The translations under genes and the position numbers were made by a program. This document shows, piece by piece, positions 1-9,905 of a stretch of 64,000 nucleotides of DNA. Source of the DNA: Homalodisca vitripennis (Eukaryota > Arthropoda > Insecta > Hemiptera > Cicadellidae); assembly GCF_021130785.1 (NCBI RefSeq), contig NC_060213.1, positions 134,182,001 through 134,246,000 on the forward strand, in the 5' to 3' direction. The notes under the pieces were generated by a model. That model had not been told where the DNA came from, made no database searches, and saw only the letters and a program-made list of their open reading frames with translations. Each line of letters begins with the position of its first letter. The stretch's first letter is position 1.

Positions 1-197
1 GAAGCCCTCTCTAACACTTAACCTGGGGACCAACGGCTTAAAGGTGACTTCCGAACCACCACCAATGGCCGGGCAGGCGGGCTGCTTGCAAGGACAGGAT
101 CGCTCAGCGGTCACCCATCCAAGCAGCAGCCACGCTCGACGTTGCTTGATCTGGTTATCTTGCGATAACCGCCGTACCCACTCACTGCGCCATTGGC
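1..197 (-). mobile_element. 5S-rRNA-derived SINE, copy 1 (3' end cut by window edge)
   Basis: Read on the minus strand, this segment has a 5S-like head containing AAGCAACGTCGAGCG and CTTGGATGGGTGACCGCT, which match the internal promoter (A box to C box) of 5S rRNA. A body follows that is shared with the copies at 26001 and 56543. The A+C-box layout points to RNA polymerase III transcription and LINE-dependent copying. The 3' tail lies beyond base 1. It is a retroposon relic rather than a 5S gene, because the 5S 3' end is replaced by an unrelated body. Confidence 0.75.
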
Positions 198-969
198 GAT
201 TTGGATCATATTAAATCCTCAGAGAATTGAACTATTTGTTAGGTAATATAATAGTGAGTATGTCACTCCAATGTATTAGACATAGAAAGATTGATGCATC
301 TAAATTGTGTAAATGGTTAAAAAAGCCTGTTCACATATAGTGGATCACTAGGCTCCAGCAAAAAGATGTTTGAACAAAAGAAACATCGATAATTGAAGTT
401 CAAAACCGCCTTGAAGAATGCGATGTCGAAGAGAGGCATTGGAAGAAGAGATAAACAGTGCATTACAAGGACCGAGATAACGACAATGGAACTGGCCTAA
501 GTGGATGTGAGTATGGGAACCAACGTCTACCAGACCTACTCCACAGCCGAGAGTTGAGGACATTGACGACTCTAGGAGAGATAAATGTTATAGCTGCTCC
601 TTGGCGCCACGCTTCCCTTGTAGCTCATTCTGTTATCTCCATGTGTTGTGCTCTTGGTTCTACTCACTTCATTTGTGACTATGAAAATTCAAAATTCTGG
701 CTGTTGAGAAAAAATGGCATGGCTATCCATGTGCATGCCTTCTGTTCACTTATACTCTTTCTTGTATTTGACCACAGTTCTTTCCAGGCACACTTAAAGT
801 ACCTTTCAATGATCCCTATTCACTTTTTCAAAACTCCAAAGATTCTCGCATTTGAAGCACAAAATAAATGTGTTTTTAAACAAATTTAGCTAAAGAAGTC
901 CCGTCGAAATTATTTAAAATAATTTTACTAATAAATACCACGGCAAGGATTCCTTTTGAACATTTTTAG
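198..969. other. no gene recognised
   Basis: AT-rich sequence. An open frame of 143 codons at 458-889 (+) has no recognisable domain and no convincing gene context. I see nothing else supportable. Confidence 0.5.
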
Positions 970-1150
970 TTGAGGGTTGAAACTCCTATTTTAGGGATTG
1001 TTCTTTCATTAGAAGAAAGCACCGTACAATCTCTAACTCAGGCTTTTACGTTTTGAAAACTTGGTAGTAAGTTGTCAGTTCACGATATAAATACTTAGGC
1101 TAAATTATATTAAACATCTCCAAGTTTTAGCTTAAGGTTTTTGTTCTTCT
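970..1150 (+). repeat. unclassified dispersed repeat X, copy 1
   Basis: Shares an ordered set of blocks with 7500-7705 read on the minus strand: ACTCCTATTTTAGGG, CTTTCATTAGAA, GTCAGTTCAC, and further weaker blocks ending in GGTTTTTG. The two copies are diverged and inverted relative to each other. No coding motif or terminal repeat was seen, so the class is unknown. Confidence 0.5.
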
Positions 1151-2163
1151 ATTTTCGGTAGAAGAATTTTGAGGCAATATTTGTTTAAGGGATTTTGGAT
1201 TATATAGGGTCATCCAAAAGTCAGTTCTGTCCAATAAAATTGGTCTTGGGGGAGGAAGATGCAGCAAGATTTTTTGATATGCCAAAAAGTAGGTCTCATT
1301 AACCTAAAAATATCCAGAAATTTTTATTTCAATTAGTCAAACCGCCAAGATATGACAGGGGCAATTTTGGAGAAGAGGTATTTAGATCCCATGTTGGACA
1401 AGAGGTATCTAGATACGTCCTGAGATGTACAAAAATCTATCTAATATATTTATTATTCATGACATCCGAGCTGTATTATCCCCAGCAGGAATTCAAATTC
1501 AGGAATCACAGTAAAAAAACCTGCAAATTTCCCTACATATAATTATCTGTATTCCACCAGAAACAGAGATACACTCATCAATCCGCACCACCACAGCAAC
1601 ATCTTCAATAGTTCTATAGACTGAAAACTTCTTCAACTGGTCATCCTTTTAAAAATAATTTAAAGCAGTATTTGTTAAAACACGCGTTTACTCTGTGGAC
1701 GAGCTGTTGGACGGAACTCCTTAGTCCTTAGTCTGGGCCATTAACAGATGCGTGATTGTCTATCAATTAGTTTTAATGACAATGTTTGTATAATAGCAAT
1801 TAATATTTTAGGTTATGGTATTTATATGGTATCTACTACTATATAATACATAGTTCTGATATTATATAGTAAAAAACTATTTAATGACTATGTTCTATGC
1901 ATGCATATGTCTTTGAACAATAAATATTTTGATTGCCAACTACCTTTAAAGGCCAAAGTCAAAAACATCACGGACGCTCATTGAAGGTAAACACAAATTT
2001 TGAATCTCTAGAGCAAAGGGGGTATATAACCCTAGAACCTCTCCAGAGATCCAGCAGTCTTGGTAGCTCCATTGTAGTTCCCGCGGTGGTGACAAATTTG
2101 CCGCTAATAAATCACCGGGAGGACAGTACGATGTAAGATGTAATTGGCTGTTAACAAGCCACG
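1151..2163. other. no gene recognised
   Basis: AT-rich intergenic or intronic sequence. At 1206-1222 a run TAGGGTCATCCAAAAGTC resembles a mariner-type end, but I found no matching inverted end nearby. The overlapping open frames at 1933-2188 on both strands are unrecognised. Confidence 0.4.
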
Positions 2164-2208
2164 GGTGGAGTGCCGCAGGGAACAACACTGGGTCCAGTGT
2201 TTTTCCTC
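2164..2208 (+). pseudogene. isolated LINE reverse-transcriptase motif remnant
   Basis: Fifteen codons read GGVPQGTTLGPVFFL, the conserved non-LTR reverse-transcriptase block usually written GVPQGSVLGPLLF. No neighbouring reverse-transcriptase blocks are readable on either side in any frame, so only this short piece survives. It is one of six similar short remnants in the window. Confidence 0.6.
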
Positions 2209-2879
2209 ACTCGTGAATGTGCTGTGCCGCTTGTTAAGACAATCCGCCGTATCCGTTTACATTTTATTTCGTCACGTGACCAAAGCCCATTCCCATTTGC
2301 TCAGCGCATGTAAATGATACGATTACTTGTTTACTTTACCGTGTGTTTACCGAGATTGGTTTTCCTGATGGCCCGCGCTGAATCTCTCGGTGCCGGCTTT
2401 CACCCCAGTAATAACCCTGCCTATGAACGTCGCAGCATTTACCAGCCCCCACATTATGTGGTGGTTTAATAACAGCCCGTTTGTTACAGTCGAGCGAAAC
2501 TAGTTTCGTACTTTAAGGCCTTTATAAACAACGACCACTATTAGGTCCGGCGATATTTTACCAAATCTCGAGGAAAATGAAGGGGGTGGGGGGCAAACAA
2601 ATCCTCGTACCTTCCACGACTGCACCTGGTAGTAGTAGAGAGTAAGAGAAGTCACTCAGCTCTCATCTGACTGGACATTTGATGATGCAAATTTTTCATC
2701 GTTGTACATTTACCTCATGATAAGGATCAAGAACACTTGTGGACCAATGTTAGTTGAAAAAATTCATTGCTATATTTAAAGACAAAAAATTTTGTTCGGA
2801 AACTATATAAATTTTGAGAAAATTCTGAATTATAAACTCTTATACATTTTTACAAAAACGTTTTGTAGAAGTCATTTAG
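2209..2879. other. no gene recognised; moderately GC-rich then AT-rich
   Basis: 2209-2560 is less AT-rich than its surroundings and could be conserved non-coding DNA, but nothing in it is identifiable. 2560-2880 is ordinary AT-rich sequence. Confidence 0.4.
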
Positions 2880-3160
2880 GTCCCGAAAGGATCGCCGAGG
2901 TTGCATTCAAATTTTAAATTCTACAGCTCATTTCACTCTCAAATATGCCCTGCAGACAGATAAACAAACAGACTTGATGCAAAAAGAAAATCTTGAGGCT
3001 TCAATAATGCTCAGTAAAATTCCAAAGTCGGACATCTACCACCATAGAACTCATTCTTGTGTATCTGAAAGGAATTTCCATGCAATATTCAAAGTCAGAA
3101 GATGATCTTTCTTCAGTTATCTTGTTGCAAAATACATTCACGTTTTGTACATTGAGTCAT
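2880..3160 (+). repeat. GCTCAGCC-family dispersed repeat, front portion
   Basis: Contains a GACAGATAAACAAACAGAC run followed by GAGGCTTCAATAATGCTCAGTAAAATTCC. The second block recurs at 5251-5278 next to a LINE. The GACAGACAG-type run also occurs in the member ending at 63130. No open frame is involved. It probably belongs to the same non-autonomous family whose end carries GCTAACGCTCAGCCAA. Confidence 0.5.
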
Positions 3161-3339
3161 GGTTCATAACAGTGTTTAAATAATAATCGTTCCCGTGTAT
3201 TAGGGAGACACTAAAACGCAAGAGTGCGCTGAAATCAAATCTTGTACAGACATTCGACATTGTTCCATTGTTCCATTAGTTTTTTCTATTTACAGTAGGA
3301 ATAAGCTACACGTGTTAGTATATCACATGTTAAAATCTT

Positions 3340-3745
3340 ATACGATTGTACTCAGCTCGTTACAAATTCATTTATTCAGCAATTTCTCGTCGCCATCATG
3401 GTTACCCATAAGACCAATACAAAAATATGTGCTAACGCTCAGCCAAGCCCTATGGAGTGATATGAACCACTATGGACCTCAGTGCTAGCTGTATAGAAAA
3501 GAAGCTTCTTTGAAAATACAAAGTAAGTTCGAGATAGAATAGTTTTCCAACACCACGATTGGTAGGCTTCGTTAACGCTCAGCCAAGTCCCATGAGTGAG
3601 AAGGAACATCATGTACCTCAGTGTTAAAATACGAGTTAGTTTTCTTTCGATATATTTTGCGGTCAGGAAACAGTTAGACAGAGAGGAATTTAAATATTCC
3701 AGTTTCACGAGTAGTAGGCTTCGCTAACGCTCAGCCAATGTAAGT
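3340..3745 (+). repeat. GCTCAGCC-family repeat with tandem units
   Basis: The 16-bp block G(C/T)TAACGCTCAGCCAA occurs at 3431, 3571 and 3723. It is followed each time by a related sequence that includes ACCTCAGTG, giving two imperfect units of about 140-152 bp. The leader 3350-3425 (ATTCATTTATT ... GTTACCCATAAGACCAAT) matches the reverse complement of 55430-55500, so the block structure is shared between copies. Confidence 0.6.
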
Positions 3746-4237
3746 GGATTTTGATCTCGCTCGACGAGGAGTAGAAGCGCCTGGTGGTCCACACGTCCGA
3801 GAAGTGGACGCGATAAACGCAATAACACAACAAATGTCCGCCCCGACACGGATAAAGGAGGATGACAAATAACTAGCGGAGACACCGGCGCGACTCGCCT
3901 CATAATCGGGCCTCAGGCCTGACCTCGTGGGCCCATTCCGGGGGCAGATAACGCTGACAAATGGCCGCCGGCCGACGAATGGCGGCCCCGTGCCATTAAT
4001 TACGGTAGCCTGATAAACAATTAGACAGTAGAATGGCGATACCATCTACAGTGTACGGTGCAGTACGGTAACTCCGCCACTTGTTGAAGACGTTACTGTC
4101 TGTAACCAAATATGGGCTCGCTCGCTCTCTTCCTCGCACCGCGGTCTTCAGGCGTACGTACCACGTACGTACTTGAGTAGGCGTACGGTGGGCTTTCCTC
4201 TCATCTCACACGCGGCTAATATAATTTGGCAAATACT
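3746..4237. other. GC-richer unique segment, no gene recognised
   Basis: A 104-codon minus-strand open frame spans 3731-4045 but shows no known domain. The segment includes an inverted ACGTACGTACCACGTACGT-like stretch near 4152. It may be regulatory DNA, but that is not demonstrable from sequence alone. Confidence 0.35.
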
Positions 4238-4345
4238 TTTATCTTGTACAATGTACATTTCCTATTCAATGAAATCATCATTATGAACCTACAAGTACCT
4301 AATGATGAATTCATTGAATTCGAAATGTACATTGTACAAAATAAA
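4238..4345. repeat. short palindromic element (46-bp arms)
   Basis: Left arm 4238-4283 and right arm 4300-4345 are inverted copies with only a few mismatches, for example TGTACAATGTACATTTC against GAAATGTACATTGTACA. A 16-bp loop separates them. It could be a miniature inverted-repeat element or a hairpin formed by local inverted duplication; no target duplication is evident. Confidence 0.7.
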
Positions 4346-4710
4346 AAGGTGTATTATTTTATATTCACATCAAACACTTTTCGAGGCTACATCTGTAATA
4401 TGGCAAATACTGGCCGTACTCATTTAAATTCTAACATAAGTCAAGCTCTATATTCATAATTCATAGAATGTATGTAAAATATTGTTTGCAATACTATTGA
4501 GAACTGTAAAAGTTCATATTTAATAATATCTGAATATTGGTTCTTAGTAACATACGTGAAAACAATAATAGCGTAATCATTGCTAATAGAAAGCAATTAT
4601 ATATAAAATTGTGTACTATGACAAGTAACCAAGAAATATATGACAGGAAAATTACATAAAGAATACAAATGTTATATTATACACGTCTGTTGATTCAAGG
4701 GTTGATTCAA
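4346..4710. other. no gene recognised
   Basis: AT-rich sequence without readable coding motifs or repeats. Confidence 0.5.
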
Positions 4711-5032
4711 TTGAATTTTGAGTTTAGCTCCAGTTCATCTTCCTTTTATTGCAGCGTCTGGTATCTGACGCTGTCTCAGACTTGACTCCTGGAATCTGGA
4801 GTCATGTTCGTATGAAGAGATCCAAAGAAAGTCGACGACGAAGAAGCTCAAAACAAAACATTTACATCGTTTTGACATCAGAGAGACCGATAAATAGGTG
4901 AATTGTCTCATTGTCTCATCAGGTACACAATTAATTGTTTCCAATTGATTCCAGAAGTCAAGTTTGAGACAGCGTCAGGTACCAGACGCTGCAATAAAAT
5001 GAAGGTGAACTGGAGCTAAACTCAAAATTCAA
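4711..5032. mobile_element. MITE/foldback element with 86-bp inverted arms
   Basis: Arms 4711-4796 and 4947-5032 are inverted repeats of 86 bp with about five mismatches. Outer ends read TTGAATTTTGAGTTTAGCTC. Inside each arm is a smaller self-complementary block, GCAGCGTCTGGTATCTGACGCTG. The 150-bp centre has no transposase. This is the structure of a non-autonomous DNA transposon; the superfamily cannot be assigned because no clear target duplication is visible. Confidence 0.75.
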
Positions 5033-5229
5033 ATACAGACCTGGGTGCATTGTACTTACGGAGATTAAATAAACAAAAATAAAAATAAACTATTGTAAAT
5101 TAAGGAAAGGTCGCAGAAAAACACTATACACAATGTGTACTCAGTGTCCGAGAATTAAAGCGTTCATTCAGATAAAACATACATGGCCGGTGACAACATG
5201 CAAACAAAGAAAATTTTACACCCCCTTCC

Positions 5230-5287
5230 TCCGGAGACAAAAGAGAAATTGAGGCTTCAATAATGTTCAGTAAGATTCAAGAGTCAT
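5230..5287 (+). repeat. fragment of GCTCAGCC-family repeat
   Basis: GAGGCTTCAATAATGTTCAGTAAGATTC matches the block at 2993-3020. It abuts the 5'-truncated LINE that begins at 5288, so the LINE probably inserted here. Confidence 0.5.
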
Positions 5288-6255
5288 GCAGATGACACGT
5301 CACTAACGTTTTCTAATTCCTCCAGAGATCACCTGGAACTCGACACATTCTTAGAAGGGAATGCACTTGTTAATTGGCTTGAGCAAAACAGTCTTCAAGT
5401 AAATGTCTCAAAAACTACACTCATTGAATTTTCAATTAACAGCCATTCAAGCAAAAGTTTGCTCAGTATTCATTTGGGTGATGAAGCTGTTTTCTCAGAA
5501 TGCTCCGTAAAATTTCTTGGCCTTATTATTGACTGCAATTTGTCTTTCCATCTCCACATAGAGCATGTATGTAGGAAGCTGAGTCAGGGTATTTTTGTGC
5601 TCAGAAATCTGGCTCGTTTCGCATCAACTGAAATTCTTACTGCTACTTATTATGGCATCATCTATCCATTCATATCTTACGGGGTTTCCATTTGGGGTTC
5701 TGAAAGCACCAAAACTAAGTCTGTGTTTAGGCTTCAAAAGAAAGCTTTAAGAATAATTTGTCATGTCCCATCCAGAACCTCATGTGCTAACCTTTTTTCC
5801 TCCAACAAACTTTTAACTTTTCCTTCCATTTATATTCTGGAAACCTTATCATTTCTTCATAAAAACTTTCACCTTTTTAATAGATTTTTTCCGACTCACA
5901 TGTATGGAACAAGAAGTAAACCCAGATGCATTATGAATATCCCGCCACACTCCACCTCATTTTTTGAAAATCATTTAAAATATTCAGCAGTAATTCTTTT
6001 TAACAGTCTTCCATTAAGCTTAAGATTAGTCCAAGATTACACAGTTTTTAGAAAAAAATTGAAATGGTTGTTGATCGAGAAGGCTTACTATTCTGTTAAG
6101 GACTTTTTAGCTGATAAGATAGTGTAAACTTGAAAAAGTAAAATTATTTTATTGAGAGACATTATTATATTTTGTTATGATTTGTTGACTTAGCATATAC
6201 ATTGTTAACTCTGTCTACATGCTGAATAAAGAATTTGAATTTGAATTTGAATTCT
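5288..6255 (+). mobile_element. 5'-truncated non-LTR retrotransposon (Jockey/CR1-like LINE), 3' third of ORF2
   Basis: An intact frame runs 5288-6127 (about 279 codons). It begins inside the reverse-transcriptase catalytic block (ADDTSL, the A-DD box), continues with FLGLIIDCNLSFHLHI, then YGVSIWGSES and LQKKALRIICHV, and ends with the usual LINE C-terminus (FRKKLKWLLIEKAYYSV). The 3' UTR ends with AATAAAGAATTTGAATTTG, a polyadenylation signal merged into a short-repeat tail. The endonuclease and N-terminal reverse transcriptase are missing, as expected for 5' truncation on insertion. The open frame suggests a fairly young insertion. Confidence 0.9.
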
Positions 6256-6798
6256 AAAGTTAGACCTTCTGTATGTGAAGGTTGCTGTTCCTGTTCCGAA
6301 GTTGACAAACTTCAGCATTGCTGTGAGTTTTCGAAAAATATTGTAAAATGTGTTCCACTTACTGAAATGGCACCTATTGTACATTATTTTAACTGGAAAA
6401 AAATAGATTCCTCTAAAATAAATATAATTCTGTACATTTCGTAAAACAACTGGCTCTCGGCTACTACACTATCAGCTGTACCTTGCATAAAGACCAGAAT
6501 CTGTACCGGTAAAAGATGAGGGATATTACAATCCCTGACAATTAAAGCAGCCAAGTCCAGTCCATGAGTGGCGTGGTCACGAATTAGAACGGATTCTAAG
6601 ACCGGACTTGTCCCAAACTGGCAGGCTCAATTAAACGAGGGCAGCCTAGCGGGGTATCGTTTCCACTCTGCGGACCGTCGTTGGCGTGCTGGTGTTTTTC
6701 TACCTTCTATCTCTCCAGCCCATAGCTATTACATACGATCTACGATCTACCTCAAAACTTTTTTGGATTTTGTGCCTTTTGTACTAAAGGGGGAGACT
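6256..6798. other. no gene recognised
   Basis: 6540-6720 is GC-richer with an open frame at 6568-6816 (+), but no domain is recognisable. No splice-bounded conserved segment was seen. Confidence 0.4.
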
Positions 6799-7369
6799 AA
6801 AAGTGGCCTACATTAGTTATTCGGTTGTTTTTATTGAACAATTCGATATATTTTCCAACTTCGATATGTAATCGCACACAATAAGTGTTTCAATAAATTA
6901 CCGTAACAAGAAGAATCTCGTAGATTACAATTTTAAAAATATAAAATTAACGCTAACATTACACAACAACAAAACCAACTATGGCGTAGACTTAGATATC
7001 AAAGAAAACACAATATTTATAACTTGTCCGGATTGATATAAGTGAGTAACCGCTTTTGTGAAATGGAGGAAAGAATTCTCCCCATGGGTTACCGGGAGCC
7101 AAACCCACACGTTGAAGCCACTTAAACAAATCTCGTCACTTGTGAGAAATATCTCACATATTTTCCTCATATTCGTCGCCTTTTTCAGTCTCAAAATATT
7201 AGATACTTCTTGCTGTTTACTGTTTACACTAAAAATATTCTAAAAGAAATACCAACAAGTTGCAATCATGGGCTAAGTTAAATACATTGTAATATCGAAT
7301 TATTCCTTCGTATAAAAACATCGAACCATTCGATAAAAACAACCGAATAACGAATGTAGGACACTTATT
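6799..7369. mobile_element. MITE with ~50-bp terminal inverted repeats
   Basis: The left end (AAGTGGCCTACATTAGTTATTCGGTTGTTTTTAT around 6801) is the inverse of the right end near 7310-7367 (ATAAAAACAACCGAATAACGAATGTAGGACACTT). The interior is about 470 bp and has a 71-codon minus open frame (6979-7194) of unknown meaning. It lacks a transposase, so it is non-autonomous. The exact ends and target duplication are uncertain by a few bases. Confidence 0.65.
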
Positions 7370-7499
7370 AAAGTCTACCCTTAAAAATGTTCCAACAACA
7401 TGAAAAGATATTAAAGTCTAAAACATTGGCTCAAACACAAAATTTAGCAATGGTGGAGAGATTTTTTCACTGCGAATGTTCCATTTAGCTCCAACCCGG

Positions 7500-7705
7500 A
7501 CAAAAACCCTTAGCCAAATTTAAAGATGTCGTCCAAAAGGCATTGGAACAAAGTACATATATCGTTCTAACCCTCTTAGTCAAATTAGGCGATATATTGT
7601 GAACTGACACTTACCAACAAGGTAAATGGATAGTAGGGTGCTCTTTTCTAATGAAAGTAACAAATTTGTTGAGAAAACCCCTAAAATAGGAGTGGCAATT
7701 CCAAC
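7500..7705 (-). repeat. unclassified dispersed repeat X, copy 2
   Basis: The reverse complement matches 970-1150 in several ordered blocks, including CACTCCTATTTTAGGGG and GTCAGTTCACAATATA. It is diverged and of unknown class. Confidence 0.5.
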
Positions 7706-7899
7706 TTAAAAATATACAATTGGAAACTCCTGATATTCGATTTATCACTGCAATAGAATTTTAAATAGTTTTGACGAACTTCTTTGTTTAAAATCTGTTT
7801 AGTGAAACCTTTATTTTAAATTTTAAATGTTAGTGTACTTGAAGTTTTGAAAAAGCGATTAGCGTAATTGCCCAAATATGTTACGAATAAACATGTAAA

Positions 7900-9325
7900 C
7901 ACGTTTTCCTGTTTTTGACACATTGAAAAATTGCTTGCACAATTAAATTCATGAATTCGGTCTTGCTGTTGAAAACCATCTCCAGTCGATAAACGCTTAA
8001 CCGAAACTGCCAATAATAAACATCCGTCTCTACGTAACCAACGTAACCACTGTCTTCTAGAATGGCTATCTTATTACTTCCTTATCGCACAAATCACATA
8101 AAATTGCTTACACAAATAAACATATTTATATTTTGCTGTTAAAAGTCAACATATATGTTAAACCGAAACTGCTAGTAATATACATCCGTCTATACAGCTG
8201 AGTTAAAAGGGGTGGAGATTTATCGTGATTGGCTAAAGCTTAAATTAAGGATCAAGTTATCCAACAGTAATCATGGGTTCCCTGTCACAAGCTGTCTGCT
8301 AGCTTTGAGACAATGTGACGCTATCCTTTTTTGTTGAATATACTAGATTTGTGCTATTCTACAATCATTACCTCTAACAACTTTCATCCAAGAATTTTGT
8401 ACTTGTACTTGTACTTACTTGTACTTGATGTCATGTCCAGTTGGCCTGGTAACGGCGTTGGACGAGTCATTAGTGCCCTAGGAAAGGGTGACGGGGGGGG
8501 GGGGTGTTAACTTTCTGTTAAAAACTCTGACAATGAGTAATAATTTTTTTTTTAATAAAAAATCTTTGAGTTCACTCTTGAATTTGTTTACGGGAATTAT
8601 GTTTCTAATGGAAAGTGGTCGTTTTTGATAAATTTTAAGACCTGAGTAGAGTGGTTTTGTTTCAAACATTTTTAGGTTATGCTGCTCAGAATACAAATGT
8701 TTGTTTCTAGTATTGTACCTATTATTGGATAGTAGTAGACAATTTCTGCACATTTTTGGCAACCTGATGACTGCATTTTTTTAAATCTTACCACCAAGTT
8801 TGATTATTTAAGTATTCCTAACATTGATGTTTTCCTATTCTAAAAATAAACAAGAAAGAAAATAACTTCAATACAGAAGACAGCATCAAACTGTCAAAAA
8901 GCTGGCAGACAGCCTGTGATAAGACGCAATATGTACTCGTAACTGTTGGACATACTGATCATTGGGGGTTAAGCTTCAACCAATCACGTCACAGCTATAC
9001 CCCCTTCAACTCACCTGTATAGACGGATATATATTACTTTCGGTTTAATATATGTTGACTTGTTACAGCAAGATATAAATATTTCTATTTGCGTGAGCAT
9101 TTTTATATTATTTGTGTGATAAGCAAGTAATATGATAACGACTGTAGGAGACAGTGGTTACGTTGGTGGGTTACGCTTTATCCAATCACGATACAAAATT
9201 CCTTACACGTATCTATATTGACGGTTGAATATTACTGGCAGTTTCGATTTTCAGGGGTTTACTGAAGATAGCACAGCGAAGCCGTAATATTTCACGAATA
9301 TAATTGTGTAAGCATTATTTCGAAA
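7900..9325. mobile_element. large foldback-type element with tandem-repeat arms
   Basis: Left arm about 7915-8345 and right arm about 8836-9325 are inverted copies. Each arm contains two tandem modules with the same markers: AACCGAAACTGC(C/T)AGTAATAT, CATCCGTCTATACA, a GTGATTGGCTAAAGC-type block, CCAACGTAACCACTGTC and AAAAGTCAACATATAT. In the left arm the outer module lost part of its middle. Long inverted arms built from direct repeats are typical of foldback (FB/Galileo-like) elements. No transposase was seen. The centre is occupied by a LINE 3' end (8398-8790). Confidence 0.7.
8398..8790 (-). mobile_element. LINE 3'-end fragment nested in the foldback element
   Basis: The minus-strand frame 8478-8762 carries the C-terminal signature of LINE ORF2 (YNTRNKHLY, then LYSGLKIYQKRPLSIRN, then FKSELKDFLLKKK). 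The 3' end carries repeated GTAC(A)AGTAC units, seen on plus as four GTACTT repeats at 8401-8428. A G-run (8490-8504) interrupts the 3' part. It sits between the arms of the foldback element, so it inserted there or was captured by it. Confidence 0.75.
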
Positions 9326-9577
9326 CAGTGTGAACCGGAAAACTTGAGCCGGAAACCGGATGTTAGTCACGACATCAGCCGCAAAATCCTAAGAATTGAG
9401 AAATGAATGCGTCTTTCTTGAAGGAAATACAGTAATCACCAAATATATGCATCGTGTTAGCCGACCATCATGAACCATTTCAGGAACTTATCCTTCTGTT
9501 CCTTTTTGCACCACAAAAATTATTTTAACCAATTCAACATTTACAAGATGAAATATGTGTGACTGACCTCTGGTCAG
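9326..9577. other. no gene recognised
   Basis: Ordinary sequence between the foldback element and a Penelope-like terminal repeat. Confidence 0.4.
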
Positions 9578-9905
9578 TCGTAGGTGGTTGGTAGACGAAT
9601 GCAGACGTATTGTGACCTGTATTCTGTAGTTCAGTTTTAATGAATAGTGTTGTGTATAGTTTTTTATTAAGTGCACGTTTTTAGAGTTAGTAAAGTTGAC
9701 GCACAACATGGTTGTGATTCCTGGCTTAGGCGTGCCACAACGCTTTGGTATGATTTGTTTATTTTAACCAAGTTTGTAATTATGTATTAGGTTAGTTATT
9801 TACCTGAAGAAGAGATCAGATTGCAGATCCTGAAACGTAGTGTTACTGATTTCTTGTTTCACTGAACGATAGCAATTGTCCGGAAAATCCTGTTTCCTTC
9901 ACAAG
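9578..9905 (+). mobile_element. Penelope-like element terminal repeat, copy a
   Basis: A roughly 330-bp unit runs from GTAGGTGGTTGGT to CCTGTTTCCTTCAC. It contains, in order, ACACAACATGG, TGTGATTCCTG, CCACAACGCT, a hammerhead-like core (9804-9838) and GAACGAT..GTCCGG. Related units recur about nine times in the window. The last block is the same as the sequence joined to the PLE endonuclease frame at 33885, which ties this repeat to that PLE family. Confidence 0.7.
9804..9838 (+). ncRNA. hammerhead-ribozyme-like core in PLE terminal repeat (degenerate)
   Basis: CCTGAAGA is followed by a stem GAGATC-AGATTGCA-GATCCT and then GAAACGTAG. The CTGANGA..GAAA arrangement with a short ACGT palindrome is the layout of type I hammerheads described in Penelope-like elements. 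The second stem strand has decayed here (GATCCT instead of GATCTC), so this copy is probably inactive. Confidence 0.4.

Noticed and set aside
458..889. 143-codon open frame as a gene
   Set aside because: No recognised domain, low-complexity hydrophobic composition and no splice or promoter context.
1206..1225. Mariner terminal repeat
   Set aside because: TAGGGTCATCCAAAAGTC is only loosely similar to mariner ends and no inverted partner or transposase was found nearby.
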